From: Micromonospora thermarum
Lineage (GTDB): Bacteria > Actinomycetota > Actinomycetes > Mycobacteriales > Micromonosporaceae
Assembly (NCBI RefSeq): GCF_012034245.1
Contig: NZ_JAATEO010000005.1
Coordinates: 1 to 64,000 of the forward strand
DNA: 64,000 nt
Direction: 5' to 3'
A program made the translations under genes and the position numbers. This document shows positions 31,450-40,888 of this stretch, in pieces; the first letter of the stretch is position 1; every line of letters starts with the position of its first letter. The notes beneath the pieces are model-generated. The model did no database searches. It had not been told where the DNA came from and worked only from the letters and a program-made list of their open reading frames with translations.

Positions 31450-33402
31450 TCAGTTCTGGGCTGCGGCGTCGTCCGTGGCGATGACCGGCTCGACGGTCTC
31501 GACGTCGAGGCGGGAGATCCAGCCGGTGACGTCGCGGGCCACGTTCTGGGCGGTCAGGCCGAGGTCGGCGAGGATCTGCGCGCGGGTGCCGTGCGGGTGC
31601 CAGCCGGCCGGCACGCCCAGGTCCTTCAGCGGCACCTGGACGTCGGCGTCCCGCATGGCCTGGGCGAGCGCGTCACCGACGCCGCCGACCCGGACGCCGT
31701 CCTCGACGGTGACCACGAGCCGGTGCGCGGCGGCCAGCTCGACCAGTTCGGCCGGGACCGGCCGGACCCAGCGCGGGTCGACCACGGTGACGCCGTAGCC
31801 CTGCTCGGCGACCCGGGTGGCGACCTCCATGCCGAGCTGGCCGAAGGAGCCGACCGCGACGAGCAGCACGTCGGTGCGCGCCGACTCGGCGAGCACGTCG
31901 ACCGGACCGACCCGGCGCAGCGCCGGCAGGTCGGCGACGACGGCGCCGGTCGGGAAGCGGACGATGGTCGGCCCGTCGTCGACGGCGACCGCCTCGCGCA
32001 GCTCCTCGCGGAGGGTGGCGGCGTCCCGGGGGGCGGCGATGCGCAGGCCCGGCACCACGCCGAAGACGGACATGTCCCAGATGCCGTAGTGGCTCGGCCC
32101 GTCCGGGCCGGTGATCCCGGCGCGGTCGAGCACGAACGTCACCGGCAGCTTGTGCATCGCCACGTCCAGCAGGACCTGGTCGAACGCCCGGTTGAGGAAG
32201 GTCGCGTAGACCGCGACCACCGGGTGCAGGCCGCCCATCGCGAGGCCGGCGGCCGAGGTGGCGGCGTGCTGCTCGGCGATGCCCACGTCGTACACCCGGT
32301 CGGGGTGCTTGCGGGCGAGCTTGGCGATGCCGGTCGGCTCGGCCATGGCGGCGGTGATGCCGACCACGTCGGGCCGCTCGTCGGCGATCGCCACCAGCTC
32401 GTCGGCGAACACGTGGGTCCACTTCACCGACGGCGCGGCGACCAGCTGACCCGTCTCGACATCGAAGGCACCACCCGGGCCGTGCAGGCAGTCGGCCTCG
32501 TCCTCCTCGGCCGGGCGGTAGCCGTACCCCTTGCGGGTGACGGCGTGCACGATCACCGGGCCACCGAAGTTCTTCGCGGCGCGCAGCGCGCCCTCGACGG
32601 CGGCGACGTCGTGCCCGTCGACCGGGCCCACGTACTTGATGCCGAGGTCCTCGAACATCGCCTGCGGGGCGACCGCGTCCTTGATGCCCTTCTTGACGGC
32701 GTGCAGCACCTCGTACATCGGCTTGCCGACCAGCGGGGTCGAGCCGAGGGCCTCCTTGACGGTGTCGAGCACCTTCTCGTAACCGGGGTTGAGCCGCAGT
32801 GACGAGAGGTGGTCGGCGAGGCCGCCGATGGTCGGCGAGTACGACCGGCCGTTGTCGTTGACCACGATCACGAGGGGGTTGCCGGCGGTGGCGATGTTGT
32901 TCAGCGCCTCCCAGCACATGCCCCCGGTCAGGGCGCCGTCGCCGACCACGGCGACCACCGCGCGCGACTCGCCGCGCAGGGCGTACGCCTTGGCGAGGCC
33001 GTCCGCGTACGACAGGGCGGTGGAGGCGTGCGAGTTCTCGATCAGGTCGTGCTCGCTCTCGGCCTGGCTCGGGTAGCCGGAGAGCCCGCCGCGCTGGCGC
33101 AGCTTGTCGAAGCCGGCCTGCCGGCCGGTGAGGATCTTGTGCACGTACGCCTGGTGCCCGGTGTCGAACAGGAGCCGGTCCCGGGGGGAGTCGAAGACCC
33201 GGTGCAGGGCGAGGGTGATCTCCACCACGCCCAGGTTCGGGCCGATGTGCCCGCCCGTGCGGGAAACCTTGGCGACCAGGAAGTCACGGATCTCGGCGGC
33301 GAGGATGCCCAACTGCTCGGTGGACCTCCGCTTGACGTCCTGCGGACCGCTCACGGCGGCCAGCAGCCCGGCGTGGTGGGCCGTGTCCTGTTCAACACTC
33401 AT
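31450..33402 (-). CDS. dxs: 1-deoxy-D-xylulose-5-phosphate synthase
   Basis: 650 residues, full length. It condenses pyruvate and glyceraldehyde 3-phosphate to start the MEP isoprenoid pathway, using thiamine diphosphate. The ThDP motif [17 protein letters not shown] lies near residues 155-170, the active-site His regions are in [15 protein letters not shown] and [15 protein letters not shown], and the pyrimidine-domain signature [18 protein letters not shown] lies near 430. The transketolase C-terminal domain is complete. A TAGACT hexamer eight bases before the ATG suggests a leaderless message. It corresponds to Rv2682c, which directly follows the rnd homolog there, while here 18 kb of other genes intervene. 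Confidence 0.97.
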   Translation of the reverse strand: MSVEQDTAHHAGLLAAVSGPQDVKRRSTEQLGILAAEIRDFLVAKVSRTGGHIGPNLGVVEITLALHRVFDSPRDRLLFDTGHQAYVHKILTGRQAGFDKLRQRGGLSGYPSQAESEHDLIENSHASTALSYADGLAKAYALRGESRAVVAVVGDGALTGGMCWEALNNIATAGNPLVIVVNDNGRSYSPTIGGLADHLSSLRLNPGYEKVLDTVKEALGSTPLVGKPMYEVLHAVKKGIKDAVAPQAMFEDLGIKYVGPVDGHDVAAVEGALRAAKNFGGPVIVHAVTRKGYGYRPAEEDEADCLHGPGGAFDVETGQLVAAPSVKWTHVFADELVAIADERPDVVGITAAMAEPTGIAKLARKHPDRVYDVGIAEQHAATSAAGLAMGGLHPVVAVYATFLNRAFDQVLLDVAMHKLPVTFVLDRAGITGPDGPSHYGIWDMSVFGVVPGLRIAAPRDAATLREELREAVAVDDGPTIVRFPTGAVVADLPALRRVGPVDVLAESARTDVLLVAVGSFGQLGMEVATRVAEQGYGVTVVDPRWVRPVPAELVELAAAHRLVVTVEDGVRVGGVGDALAQAMRDADVQVPLKDLGVPAGWHPHGTRAQILADLGLTAQNVARDVTGWISRLDVETVEPVIATDDAAAQN

Positions 33403-33410
33403 GACCGGAG

Positions 33411-33416
33411 AGTCTA
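33411..33416 (-). promoter_or_regulatory. -10 hexamer of dxs (leaderless)
   Basis: TAGACT on the minus strand, eight bases before the ATG at 33402. Confidence 0.5.
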
Positions 33417-33507
33417 TCGGCCGCGCGACACTCCGCAGCCCGGCCCGGATCCTCCCAGGTCGGCGCCGGGCACGGCCACGCCCGGGGTCGCCGCCCTGAG
33501 CGCCCGG

Positions 33508-34725
33508 TCAGGCGCGGACCCGCAGCCGGCGCGGCGGCCGGGCCGGGCCGGCGCCGTACGCCGGGCCGGCGGGCGCCCAGGAGCCCAGCACGGCGGCCCG
33601 GGCGGCGCCGGTCACCGACGGCAGGGCGCCGGGCAGCCCGTGCCAGGAGAGCCAGCCCAGGATGGCGAAGGCGTACGCCTCCTTCGCCTGCGCCGGGATG
33701 CCCAGTTCGTCGGTGGTCCGCAGCCGCCACCGGCCCGCCCCGAGCGCGGCGATCCGGGCGGTCAGTGTGGGATTGCGCACTCCCCCGCCGGCCGCGACCA
33801 CCTCGACGACACCGTGCCGGTCGCACTCGTCGGCGACCACCCGCGCGGTCAGCTCGGTGAGCGTCGCGAGCAGGTCGTCGACCGGCACCGGTTCGCCGAG
33901 GGCGGCGATCCGGTCGTCCAGGTAGCCGGCGTGGAACAGCTCCTTGCCGGTCGACTTCGGCGGGGACGCCGCGTAGTAGGGCTCGGCGAGCAGCAGGTCC
34001 AGCAGGCCGGTGTGCACGCGTCCGGCCGCCGCCACGGCGCCGTCGAGGTCGCACGGCCGGCCGAGGAAGCGGCGGGCGGCCGCGTCGAGCAGCGCGTTGG
34101 CGGGCCCCACGTCGTACCCGAGGACGGGCGCGCCCGGAGCGACCACCGTGAGGTTCGCGATGCCGCCCAGGTTGAGGGCCGCGCGCGGGGCACCGCCGGT
34201 CTCCTCCGGGTCCGGGGTCGACGTCCGGGCGCGGTCGGGCGGTGCCGTCGGCACCGGCCCGAGCAGCAGGGCGTCGAAGGCCGGCACCAGCGGCGCGCCC
34301 TGACCGCCGGCCGCGACGTCCGCCGAGCGCAGGTCGCTGAGCACGGGTACGCCCACCCGGGCGGCCACGCGCGCCGGCGCGCCCAGCTGGAGGGTGCCCC
34401 GGACCACGCCGCGCTCGACCCAGTGGAAGACCGTCTGCCCGGGCGACACGACCGCGTCCACGGCACCGCCGGCCAGCTCGACACCGACCGCCGCCGCCTC
34501 GGCGAAGACCTCACCGAGCCGGTTGTCCAGCCGGCAGACCGCCTCGATGGTGGTGGCCGCGGGCGGCAGCAGCGCCCCGATCTCGGCCCGCAGCCCGTCG
34601 TCGTAGTCGATGCCCCGGTGCCCGAGCGGCGTCAACCAGAGCGTGTCCCCGTCGAGGATGAACTCGGCGGCGACCACGTCCACCCCGTCGTACGACGTCC
34701 CCGACATCAACCCGACGATCTTCAC
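33508..34725 (-). CDS. anmK: Anhydro-N-acetylmuramic acid kinase AnmK
   Basis: 405 residues. It opens and phosphorylates the 1,6-anhydro ring of anhydro-MurNAc to give MurNAc 6-phosphate, salvaging cell-wall sugar. The opening GLMSGTSYDGVDVVAAEF is the phosphate-binding signature; HRGIDYDDGLR, SPGQTVFHW, LQLGAPARVA, NLGGIANLTVV and the VVAAGGGVRNPTL motif of the ASKHA fold are present. The GTG at 34725 has TAGCCT six bases upstream. An insertion around VPTAPPDRARTSTPDPEETGG is a variable surface loop. Its start lies nine bases after the methyltransferase stop, yet its own promoter overlaps that gene end. Confidence 0.95.
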   Translation of the reverse strand: MKIVGLMSGTSYDGVDVVAAEFILDGDTLWLTPLGHRGIDYDDGLRAEIGALLPPAATTIEAVCRLDNRLGEVFAEAAAVGVELAGGAVDAVVSPGQTVFHWVERGVVRGTLQLGAPARVAARVGVPVLSDLRSADVAAGGQGAPLVPAFDALLLGPVPTAPPDRARTSTPDPEETGGAPRAALNLGGIANLTVVAPGAPVLGYDVGPANALLDAAARRFLGRPCDLDGAVAAAGRVHTGLLDLLLAEPYYAASPPKSTGKELFHAGYLDDRIAALGEPVPVDDLLATLTELTARVVADECDRHGVVEVVAAGGGVRNPTLTARIAALGAGRWRLRTTDELGIPAQAKEAYAFAILGWLSWHGLPGALPSVTGAARAAVLGSWAPAGPAYGAGPARPPRRLRVRA

Positions 34726-34731
34726 CGGGCC

Positions 34732-34737
34732 AGGCTA
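34732..34737 (-). promoter_or_regulatory. -10 hexamer of anmK (leaderless)
   Basis: TAGCCT on the minus strand, six bases before the GTG at 34725; it overlaps the last codons of the upstream methyltransferase gene. Confidence 0.45.
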
Positions 34738-36003
34738 GCGGGGGCCCGGCTCCGCGACCGGACCGACTCGGCCGGACGGCAGCAGCAGCCCCACCAGCTC
34801 CACGTGCTGCGTCATCGGGAACAGGTCGAAGCCGCGCAGGTCGGCCAGCCGCCAGCCCAGCCCGGCGAAGGTGCGCACGTCCCGGGCGAAGGCGGCCGGG
34901 TCGCAGGCCACGTACGCCACGGCTCGCGAACCGGCGTCGGTCACCGCCCGCACCACCCGGGCCCCCGCCCCGGACCGGGGCGGGTCGAGCACCACCAGGT
35001 CCACCGGACCGGTGACCCGCCGGCGGGCCAGCACGGCCTCCACCCGGCCCGGCACGATCCCGACCTGGGGCAGGTCGCGCAGGTTCTCCCGGGCGGCGGC
35101 GATCCCCGCCCCGGCGGCCTCGACCAGGGTGACCCGCCCGCTCTCGCCGACCCGACCCGCGAGCGCCGCGGCGAACAGGCCGGCGCCGCCGTACAGGTCC
35201 CAGGCCGTCTCGCCCGGCAGCGGCGCCAGCTGCGCCAGCACCGCCTCCACCAGGGTGTCGGCCGCCGCCGGGTGGACCTGCCAGAACGACGACGCGGGCA
35301 GCGTCCACCGGCGGCCGACGGCGTGCTCGCGGACCCGCTCCGGCCCGCTCACCGGCCGGGGCACCCCGTCGGCGAGGGCGGTCACCGACACGTCCCCGCC
35401 GGTCGAGGCGACCGTCTCGACGGCGTCCGCGTCCGGCCACCGGGTGCCGGTGGACGTGAGCACCGGCAGCGTCTGGATCGCCGGGTGGGCGATCAGGCAC
35501 CGGTCGATCGGCACCACCTCGTGCGAGCGGTGCTTGAGCAGACCGGCGCGGCCGGCGGCGTCGACCGCGTACCGGACCCGGGAGCGCCAGCCCAGCGGAC
35601 CGCCCGGCAGCGGCGCGATCCGGATGCCCAGCGTGTCCAGCTCCGCGTCGGTCAGCCCGCCGAGTCGGTTGAGCTGCTCGCGGACCACCGCCGCCTTCCA
35701 GTCGAGCTGGGCCTGCGGCGCCATGTGCTGGAGGTCGCAGCCGCCGCAGCGGCCGGGCTTCGCGTACCGGCAGGGCGGCTCGACCCGCTCCGGGGCCGCC
35801 GTCAGCACCGTCACCGCGTCGGCCCGGACGAACCCGCGGTGCACCTCGGTGACCTCGGCCACCACGCGTTCCCCGGGCAACGCGTGCCGGACGAACACCA
35901 CCTGGCCGTCGACGCGGGCGACGCAGTGCCCGCCGGGCGCGACCGCCCCGACGGTCAGCTCGACCCGCTCGGCCTCCTCCAGCCCGCGGCCGTCGCCGGT
36001 CAC
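34735..36003 (-). CDS. TrmA/RlmD-type RNA uridine C5-methyltransferase
   Basis: 422 residues. An N-terminal TRAM-like beta domain (VELTVGAVAPGGHCVARVDGQVVFVRHALPG) is followed by an iron-sulfur region with Cys78, Cys86 and Cys89 in CRYAKPGRCGGCDLQHM, and by a class I methyltransferase domain with AWDLYGGAGLFAAAL (SAM), VVLDPPRSGAGA, and the catalytic Cys in YVACDPAAFARD. It methylates a uridine of 23S rRNA or tRNA; the exact position cannot be told from sequence. The GTG at 36003 overlaps the stop of the APC permease gene, so the two are coupled. It corresponds to Rv2689c. Confidence 0.93.
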   Translation of the reverse strand: MTGDGRGLEEAERVELTVGAVAPGGHCVARVDGQVVFVRHALPGERVVAEVTEVHRGFVRADAVTVLTAAPERVEPPCRYAKPGRCGGCDLQHMAPQAQLDWKAAVVREQLNRLGGLTDAELDTLGIRIAPLPGGPLGWRSRVRYAVDAAGRAGLLKHRSHEVVPIDRCLIAHPAIQTLPVLTSTGTRWPDADAVETVASTGGDVSVTALADGVPRPVSGPERVREHAVGRRWTLPASSFWQVHPAAADTLVEAVLAQLAPLPGETAWDLYGGAGLFAAALAGRVGESGRVTLVEAAGAGIAAARENLRDLPQVGIVPGRVEAVLARRRVTGPVDLVVLDPPRSGAGARVVRAVTDAGSRAVAYVACDPAAFARDVRTFAGLGWRLADLRGFDLFPMTQHVELVGLLLPSGRVGPVAEPGPR

Positions 36004-38096
36004 CGGCTGCCCCCGCCCGCCGGTTCGTCGCCACCGCCCGAGCGGCCGGAGCTCTCCCCGGGTGGGGCGGAGACCACCGGCGGAACGGTCGGCGGCAGGG
36101 TGCCGCGGGGCGCCACCCGGGGCCCGCGGGCCGGGGTACGGCTGAGCGTGGCGTCGAGCCGGTCCAGGTTCTTGTTCGCGGTCGAGGCGAGCTGCCACGG
36201 CACGCTGGTCACCATCACCCCCGGCTCGAAGAGCAGCCGCCCCTTGAGCCGCAGTGCGCTCTGGTTGTGCAGCAGGTTCTCCCACCAGCGACCGACGACG
36301 TACTCCGGGATGAAGACGGTGACGACGTCGCGGGGCGACTCCCGGCGGACGTCGGCCACGTAGTTGAGGATCGGCCGGGTGATCTCCCGGTACGGCGAGT
36401 CGATCACGGTCAGCGGCACCGGCACGTTCCGCCGTTCCCACTCGGCCTGCAACTGCCGGGTGTCCTTGTCGTCGACGTTGACCGTGACGGCGGTCAGGCT
36501 GTCCGGCCGGGTGGCCTGCGCGTACGCGATCGCCCGCAGCGTGGGCTGGTGCACCTTGCTGACCAGCACGACGGCGTGGTTGCGGGCGGGCAGCACCGGC
36601 CGCCCCTCGTCCGGGACCAGCTCGACCGCGACGCGGTCGTAGTGCCGCCGGATGGAGATCATCACTCCGTAGATCACCGCCATCGCGGCGATGGAGATCC
36701 AGGCGCCATGGGTGAACTTGGTAGCCAGCACCAGGATCAGGACGAAGCCCGTCATCAGCGCCCCGAACCCGTTGATGAGCCGGGCACGCCGCATCCGGGA
36801 ACGCTGCACCCGGTCGCGCTCGGTACGGAGCAACCGGTTCCAGTGCCGCAGCATGCCGGTCTGGGACAGGGTGAACGACACGAACACCCCGACGATGTAG
36901 AGCTGGATCAGCCGGGTGACCTCGGCCTCGAACGCCACGATCAAGACCATCGCCATGCCGGCGAGGAAGATGATGCCGTTGGAGAACGCCAGCCGGTCGC
37001 CGCGCGTGTGCAGCTGGCGGGGCAGATAGCGGTCCTGGGCAAGGATCGAACCGAGCACCGGGAAGCCGTTGTAGGCGGTGTTCGCGGCCAGCACCAGAAT
37101 CAGCGCGGTGACCGTGAGCACGAAGTAGAAGCCGACCGGAAAGTGGTCGAAGATCGTTGCCGCGAGCTGGGCGGTCACGGTCGGCTGGATGTAGCCCGGA
37201 GCCACCCCCACGATCTGCTCGGCGGGACTCTCCACGTACTGCAGGCCGGTCATCCGGGCCAGCGCGATGATGCTCAGCATCATGGCCGCCGAGATCACGC
37301 CCAGCAGGAGGAGCGTGGTCGCGGCGTTCCGGCTCTTCGGCGCCTTGAAGGCCGGCACCCCGTTGGAGATCGCCTCGACGCCGGTCAACGCGGCCGAACC
37401 CGATGAGAAGGCCCGGACCAGCAGGAAGACCATCGCGAATCCGGCCAGCGACTCCTCGGCCCGGATCGTGTAGTCCGCGCTTTCCGCCCGGAGCTCCTCG
37501 CCGAGCACCACGATGCGGAAGAGCCCCCATCCGACCAACGCGAAGATGCCGACGATGAACGCGTACGTCGGGATGGCGAACAGCACTCCGGACTCCCGCA
37601 CCCCGCGGAGGTTCATCGCGGTGAGCAGCAACACGGTGCCGATCGCGAAGGCCAACTTGTGCTCGCCCACGAACGGGATGGCGGAGCCGAGGTTCTCCAT
37701 GCCGGCGGACACCGACACCGCCACGGTCAGCACGTAGTCGACGAGCAGCGCACTGGCGACCACAAGCCCGAAGCGGCGGCCCAGGTTGACCGTGGCGACC
37801 TCGTAGTCGCCTCCGCCGGAGGGGTAGGCGTGCACGTTCTGCCGGTAGCTGGCGACCACGGTGACGAGGACCAGCACCACGCAGATGGCGATCCACGGCG
37901 CGTAGCTGTAGAAGGCGGCCCCGGCGATGGAGAGCGTCAGCAGGATCTCCGCCGGCGCGTACGCCACGCTGGAGAGCGGGTCGGAGGCGAAGACGGGCAG
38001 GGCGATGCGCTTTGGCAGGAGGGTGTGCTGGAGCCGGTCGGACCGGAACGGTCGACCGACGAGCAGCCGCTTCAGCAACGAGGTGGGTCTGGCCAC
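36000..38096 (-). CDS. APC-superfamily permease with C-terminal cytosolic domain
   Basis: 698 residues. About twelve membrane helices cover residues 40-470, beginning with LPVFASDPLSSVAYAPAEILL and YPSGGGDYEVATVNLG, typical of the APC family branch found beside TrkA genes. The next 190 residues form a soluble domain (HAVVLVSKVHQPTLRAIAYAQATRPDSLTAVTVNVDD) of universal-stress or K+-transporter regulatory type, then a Pro/Ser/Gly-rich tail. The adjacency to two TrkA proteins suggests cation-linked transport, perhaps K+, but the substrate is not proven. The GTG at 38096 is set by a leaderless promoter. It diverges from trkA and corresponds to Rv2690c. Confidence 0.9.
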   Translation of the reverse strand: MARPTSLLKRLLVGRPFRSDRLQHTLLPKRIALPVFASDPLSSVAYAPAEILLTLSIAGAAFYSYAPWIAICVVLVLVTVVASYRQNVHAYPSGGGDYEVATVNLGRRFGLVVASALLVDYVLTVAVSVSAGMENLGSAIPFVGEHKLAFAIGTVLLLTAMNLRGVRESGVLFAIPTYAFIVGIFALVGWGLFRIVVLGEELRAESADYTIRAEESLAGFAMVFLLVRAFSSGSAALTGVEAISNGVPAFKAPKSRNAATTLLLLGVISAAMMLSIIALARMTGLQYVESPAEQIVGVAPGYIQPTVTAQLAATIFDHFPVGFYFVLTVTALILVLAANTAYNGFPVLGSILAQDRYLPRQLHTRGDRLAFSNGIIFLAGMAMVLIVAFEAEVTRLIQLYIVGVFVSFTLSQTGMLRHWNRLLRTERDRVQRSRMRRARLINGFGALMTGFVLILVLATKFTHGAWISIAAMAVIYGVMISIRRHYDRVAVELVPDEGRPVLPARNHAVVLVSKVHQPTLRAIAYAQATRPDSLTAVTVNVDDKDTRQLQAEWERRNVPVPLTVIDSPYREITRPILNYVADVRRESPRDVVTVFIPEYVVGRWWENLLHNQSALRLKGRLLFEPGVMVTSVPWQLASTANKNLDRLDATLSRTPARGPRVAPRGTLPPTVPPVVSAPPGESSGRSGGGDEPAGGGSR

Positions 38097-38105
38097 AACC
38101 GCCAA

Positions 38106-38111
38106 GAGTAC
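38106..38111 (-). promoter_or_regulatory. -10 hexamer of APC permease gene (leaderless)
   Basis: TACTCT on the minus strand, nine bases before the GTG at 38096. Confidence 0.5.
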
Positions 38112-38259
38112 GACCACGCGGATCGCCACGTGGGGGTGGCCGACCACGGACAGGTCAACCGACGGAGTACCGTCGGTCCGCGCCCGCGCCGGGAACGTGG
38201 CAGGCTCGCAGACGACCGCTCACCGGTCGGAGCGGGTGCGGACTCTGAGGAGGAACGCG

Positions 38260-38925
38260 GTGCATGTGGTGATCATGGGCTGTGGGCGGGTCGGCTCGAC
38301 CCTCGCGCACAGCCTGGAGGCCCGCGGGCACTCGGTGGCGGTCATCGACCAGGACGCCGACGCCTTCCGTCGGCTCGGCCCCGACTTCGCCGGGATCACG
38401 GTGACCGGCGCCGGCTTCGACGGCGACGTGCTGCGGCAGGCCGGCATCGAACGGGCGGACGCGTTCGCGGCCGTCTCGAGCGGCGACAACTCCAACATCA
38501 TCTCGGCCCGGCTGGCCCGGGAGACCTTCGGAGTCACCCGGGTGGCCGCCCGCATCTACGACCAGCGCCGGGCGCAGGTCTACGAACGTCTCGGCATCCC
38601 GACCGTGGCCACGGTGCGCTGGACGGCCGACCGGATGCTGCGGCACCTGGTGCCCGAGGGCAACGTGGAGCTCTTCCGCGACGCGACGAGCACCGTGTCG
38701 ATCGTCGAGGTGCCGCTCCACAAGGACTGGATCGGCCGGCCCGTGCGCGGGCTGGAGGAGGCGACGGGCGCCCGGGTGGCGTACCTCATCCGGTTCGGCA
38801 TCGGCACGCTGCCCACGCCGTCCACCGTCGTGCAGGAGGGTGACCAGGTCTTCATGCTGGTCACCGACGACATCGTGAACACCGTCACGTCGGTGGCGGC
38901 GCGTCCGCCGGAAGGGGGGCAGTGA
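38260..38925 (+). CDS. trkA: TrkA-family potassium uptake regulatory protein 1
   Basis: 221 residues with an RCK architecture: an N-terminal Rossmann domain with the nucleotide loop MGCGRVGSTLAHSLEARGHSV and the acidic end of the second strand IDQD, then a C-terminal RCK_C domain (VSIVEVPLHKDWIGRPVRGLEEATGARVAYLIR). It binds NAD(H) or ATP/ADP and gates a potassium channel or transporter from the cytosolic face. The GTG at 38260 is preceded by GAGGAGGA at good distance. The second trkA begins at the stop. The pair corresponds to ceoB (Rv2691) and ceoC (Rv2692). Confidence 0.94.
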   Translation: MHVVIMGCGRVGSTLAHSLEARGHSVAVIDQDADAFRRLGPDFAGITVTGAGFDGDVLRQAGIERADAFAAVSSGDNSNIISARLARETFGVTRVAARIYDQRRAQVYERLGIPTVATVRWTADRMLRHLVPEGNVELFRDATSTVSIVEVPLHKDWIGRPVRGLEEATGARVAYLIRFGIGTLPTPSTVVQEGDQVFMLVTDDIVNTVTSVAARPPEGGQ

Positions 38926-38927
38926 CC

Positions 38928-39617
38928 ATGCGGGTCGCCATCGCGGGCGCTGGCAACGTGGGCCGCTCCATCGCCCAGGAGCTGATCGACAACGGCCACC
39001 AGGTCATGCTGATCGAGCGCCAGCCCAAGATGCTCCGGCCCGACCGGGTTCCGGACGCCGAGTGGGTGCTGGCCGACGCGTGCGAGCTCGCCAGCCTGGA
39101 GGAGGCCAACGTCGCCGGCTGCGACGTGGTCGTCGCGGCCACCGGCGACGACAAGGTCAACCTGGTGGTCTCGCTGCTGGCCAAGACCGAGTTCGCGGTC
39201 CCCCGGGTGGTCGCCCGGGTCAACCGGGCCGAGAACGAGTGGCTCTTCACCGAGCAGTGGGGCGTGGACGTCGCGGTCAGCAAGCCGCGCGTCATGGCCG
39301 CCCTGGTCGAGGAGGCGGTCACGGTGGGCGACCTGGTCCGGCTGATGACCTTCCGGCAGGGCGAGGCGAACCTCGTGGAGATCACGTTGCCGCCGACCGC
39401 CCCGTACGTCGGCCAGCCGCTGCGGGACGTGCCGCTGCCGCGCGACTCCGCGCTGGTGGCGATCCTGCGGGGCAAGCGCGTGCTGGTGCCCAGCCCGGAC
39501 GATCCGATCGAGGCGGGCGACGAGCTGATCTTCGTGTGCACGGCCGAGGTGGAGGACGCCGTCCGCGCGGTGGTGCTGGGTCCGGACAGCGTCGAGCGGA
39601 CCCGCGAGTCCCGCTGA
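38928..39617 (+). CDS. trkA: TrkA-family potassium uptake regulatory protein 2
   Basis: 229 residues. Same two-domain RCK layout as the preceding protein: AGAGNVGRSIAQELIDNGHQVMLIER nucleotide loop, central DVVVAATGDDKVNLVVSLLAKTEF and a C-terminal RCK_C region (ANLVEITLPPTAPYVGQPLRDVPLPRDSALVAILRG). The ATG at 38928 is chosen because GGGGGG is well spaced before it; a GTG at 38922 that overlaps the upstream stop is also possible. With TrkA 1 it should form a hetero-oligomeric ring controlling K+ uptake, and the divergent APC permease is a candidate membrane partner. A hairpin follows the stop. Confidence 0.93.
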   Translation: MRVAIAGAGNVGRSIAQELIDNGHQVMLIERQPKMLRPDRVPDAEWVLADACELASLEEANVAGCDVVVAATGDDKVNLVVSLLAKTEFAVPRVVARVNRAENEWLFTEQWGVDVAVSKPRVMAALVEEAVTVGDLVRLMTFRQGEANLVEITLPPTAPYVGQPLRDVPLPRDSALVAILRGKRVLVPSPDDPIEAGDELIFVCTAEVEDAVRAVVLGPDSVERTRESR

Positions 39618-39632
39618 CCGCCGGGCCCGCCC

Positions 39633-39664
39633 GGCCGGCCCGTCAGGGCACGGCCGGGCCGGCC
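39633..39664. terminator. Bidirectional hairpin between trkA and DUF3159 genes
   Basis: GGCCGGCCCG (39633-39642) pairs perfectly with CGGGCCGGCC (39655-39664) around a 12-base loop, in the 48-bp gap between convergent genes. Confidence 0.6.
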
Positions 39665-39665
39665 G

Positions 39666-40343
39666 TCAGGCCGTCGGTGCCGGGGACGACTCGCGGGTCA
39701 CCCGTCGGACCGTCCAGACGGTGATCAGCAGCAGCAGCACGTACGGCGGGTAACCCAGCACCAGCCGTGCCACGCCGAGCGCGGTGTCCTGCTGGGCAAG
39801 GTAGAGGGCGGCCTGCACGCCGACCTTGGCCAGCCAGACCACGCCCCACAGCACGGTCAGCCCGGTGAACGTGCGCACCAGGCGCGGGTCCTGCCGCCAG
39901 TCGGAGCGGCCCTTGGCCACCAGCACCGACCAGATCCAGCCCACCAGGGGCTGCCGGATCGCCGCCGAGACCAGCAGCGCCACGCCGTAGCCGATGCCGT
40001 AGAGGATGCCGGGAAGGTAGAAGTCCCGCTCGTCGCCCGTCCGCCAGGCGATCGCGGCGCCGATGGCGATGCCGAACAGCCCGTTGACCGCGTGCCGGAT
40101 CGGCCGCCGCTGTGCCAGCCGCAGGGCGGCGATGGCCACCGCCACCGCCACCGAGGCGATCACCGCGGGACGCAGGTCGCCGACGATGTTGGCCACCACG
40201 AAGACCACCACGGGAATGCTGGACTCCAGCAGGCCCCGCCAGCCGCCCAACTGGTCGGCCATCTGCTCGGCGATGGTCGGCAGCGGCTCCTCTTCGTCCG
40301 GCCCCGTGCCCGGCTGCGCCACCGGCTGCTGTCCCGTCGTCAC
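39666..40343 (-). CDS. DUF3159 membrane protein
   Basis: 225 residues with a short acidic cytoplasmic start and five to six membrane helices: IPVVVFVVANIVGDLRPAVIASVAVAVAI, HAVNGLFGIAIGAAIAW, YLPGILYGIGYGVALLVSAAI and so on. Conserved family motifs LPTIAEQMADQLGGWRGLLESSIPV and PLVGWIWSVLVA match actinobacterial DUF3159. Function unknown. The GTG at 40343 overlaps the stop of the OB-fold gene (GTGA), so the two are co-translated; this pairing and the nearby trkA genes are conserved (Rv2693c-Rv2694c). Confidence 0.9.
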   Translation of the reverse strand: MTTGQQPVAQPGTGPDEEEPLPTIAEQMADQLGGWRGLLESSIPVVVFVVANIVGDLRPAVIASVAVAVAIAALRLAQRRPIRHAVNGLFGIAIGAAIAWRTGDERDFYLPGILYGIGYGVALLVSAAIRQPLVGWIWSVLVAKGRSDWRQDPRLVRTFTGLTVLWGVVWLAKVGVQAALYLAQQDTALGVARLVLGYPPYVLLLLITVWTVRRVTRESSPAPTA

Positions 40344-40720
40344 TTTGGCGGCTCCAGCTCGTAGTACGGGTTGTAGATGACCTTGCGGTCGTCCCGCACG
40401 GCCACCCGGCCGCGCGCGGTCAGGTGCCGCCCGGGCTCGATGCCGGAGATGTGCCGCCGGCCCAGCCACACCAGGGTCACCACGTCGCTGCCGTCGTAGA
40501 GGTCCGCCTCCAGCGTCGGCAGGTTCGTCCGGGGGGTGTAGACCACCGTGCGGAGCCGGCCGGACACCGAGACCACCTGGCCCCGGCTGCACTGCCGGGC
40601 CGGCACACCGCCGTGCTCGGCGCTCTCCTGGCGCAGTTCCTGCGCCTCGATCTCCGCCTCGCTCGCGGTGAGCCGTCGCAGCATGCGCCGCAGCGAACCC
40701 CGCCGCTCGTCGGTCGACAT
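40340..40720 (-). CDS. OB-fold nucleic-acid-binding protein
   Basis: 126 residues. A helical start (GSLRRMLRRLTASEAEIEAQELRQ) leads into one OB-fold domain with RGQVVSVSGRLRTVVYTPRTNLPTLEADLYDGSDVVTLVWLGRRHISGIEPGRHLTARGRV. The five-strand pattern fits the tRNA_anti/RecG-wedge type of OB domain. It may bind single-stranded nucleic acid; no enzyme domain is present. It is translationally coupled to the DUF3159 gene and corresponds to Rv2694c. Confidence 0.88.
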   Translation of the reverse strand: MSTDERRGSLRRMLRRLTASEAEIEAQELRQESAEHGGVPARQCSRGQVVSVSGRLRTVVYTPRTNLPTLEADLYDGSDVVTLVWLGRRHISGIEPGRHLTARGRVAVRDDRKVIYNPYYELEPPK

Positions 40721-40888
40721 GACCTCCGCGTCACCCTTCCCACGCTGGCCCGGCCCGAGGGCCGGTAGTGGACCCGGCCCCGACGCCGGGACCGCTCCGC
40801 CAGCGTACGCCGACGTGGCCGGCCCCGGCGCGGGCGGTGGACGTCGGTCCGGGCCTCCGGCGCGCCCGCGTGGTGACCTCGGGAGGCC

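Noticed and set aside
32809..36363. 1184-residue plus-strand open frame opposite dxs, anmK and the methyltransferase
   Set aside because: Covers four unrelated real genes on the other strand; typical absence of stops in GC-rich antisense.
38922..38927. GTG at 38922 as start of the second TrkA protein
   Set aside because: The G-rich ribosome site would lie too close; the ATG six bases later is better placed. Not fully excluded.
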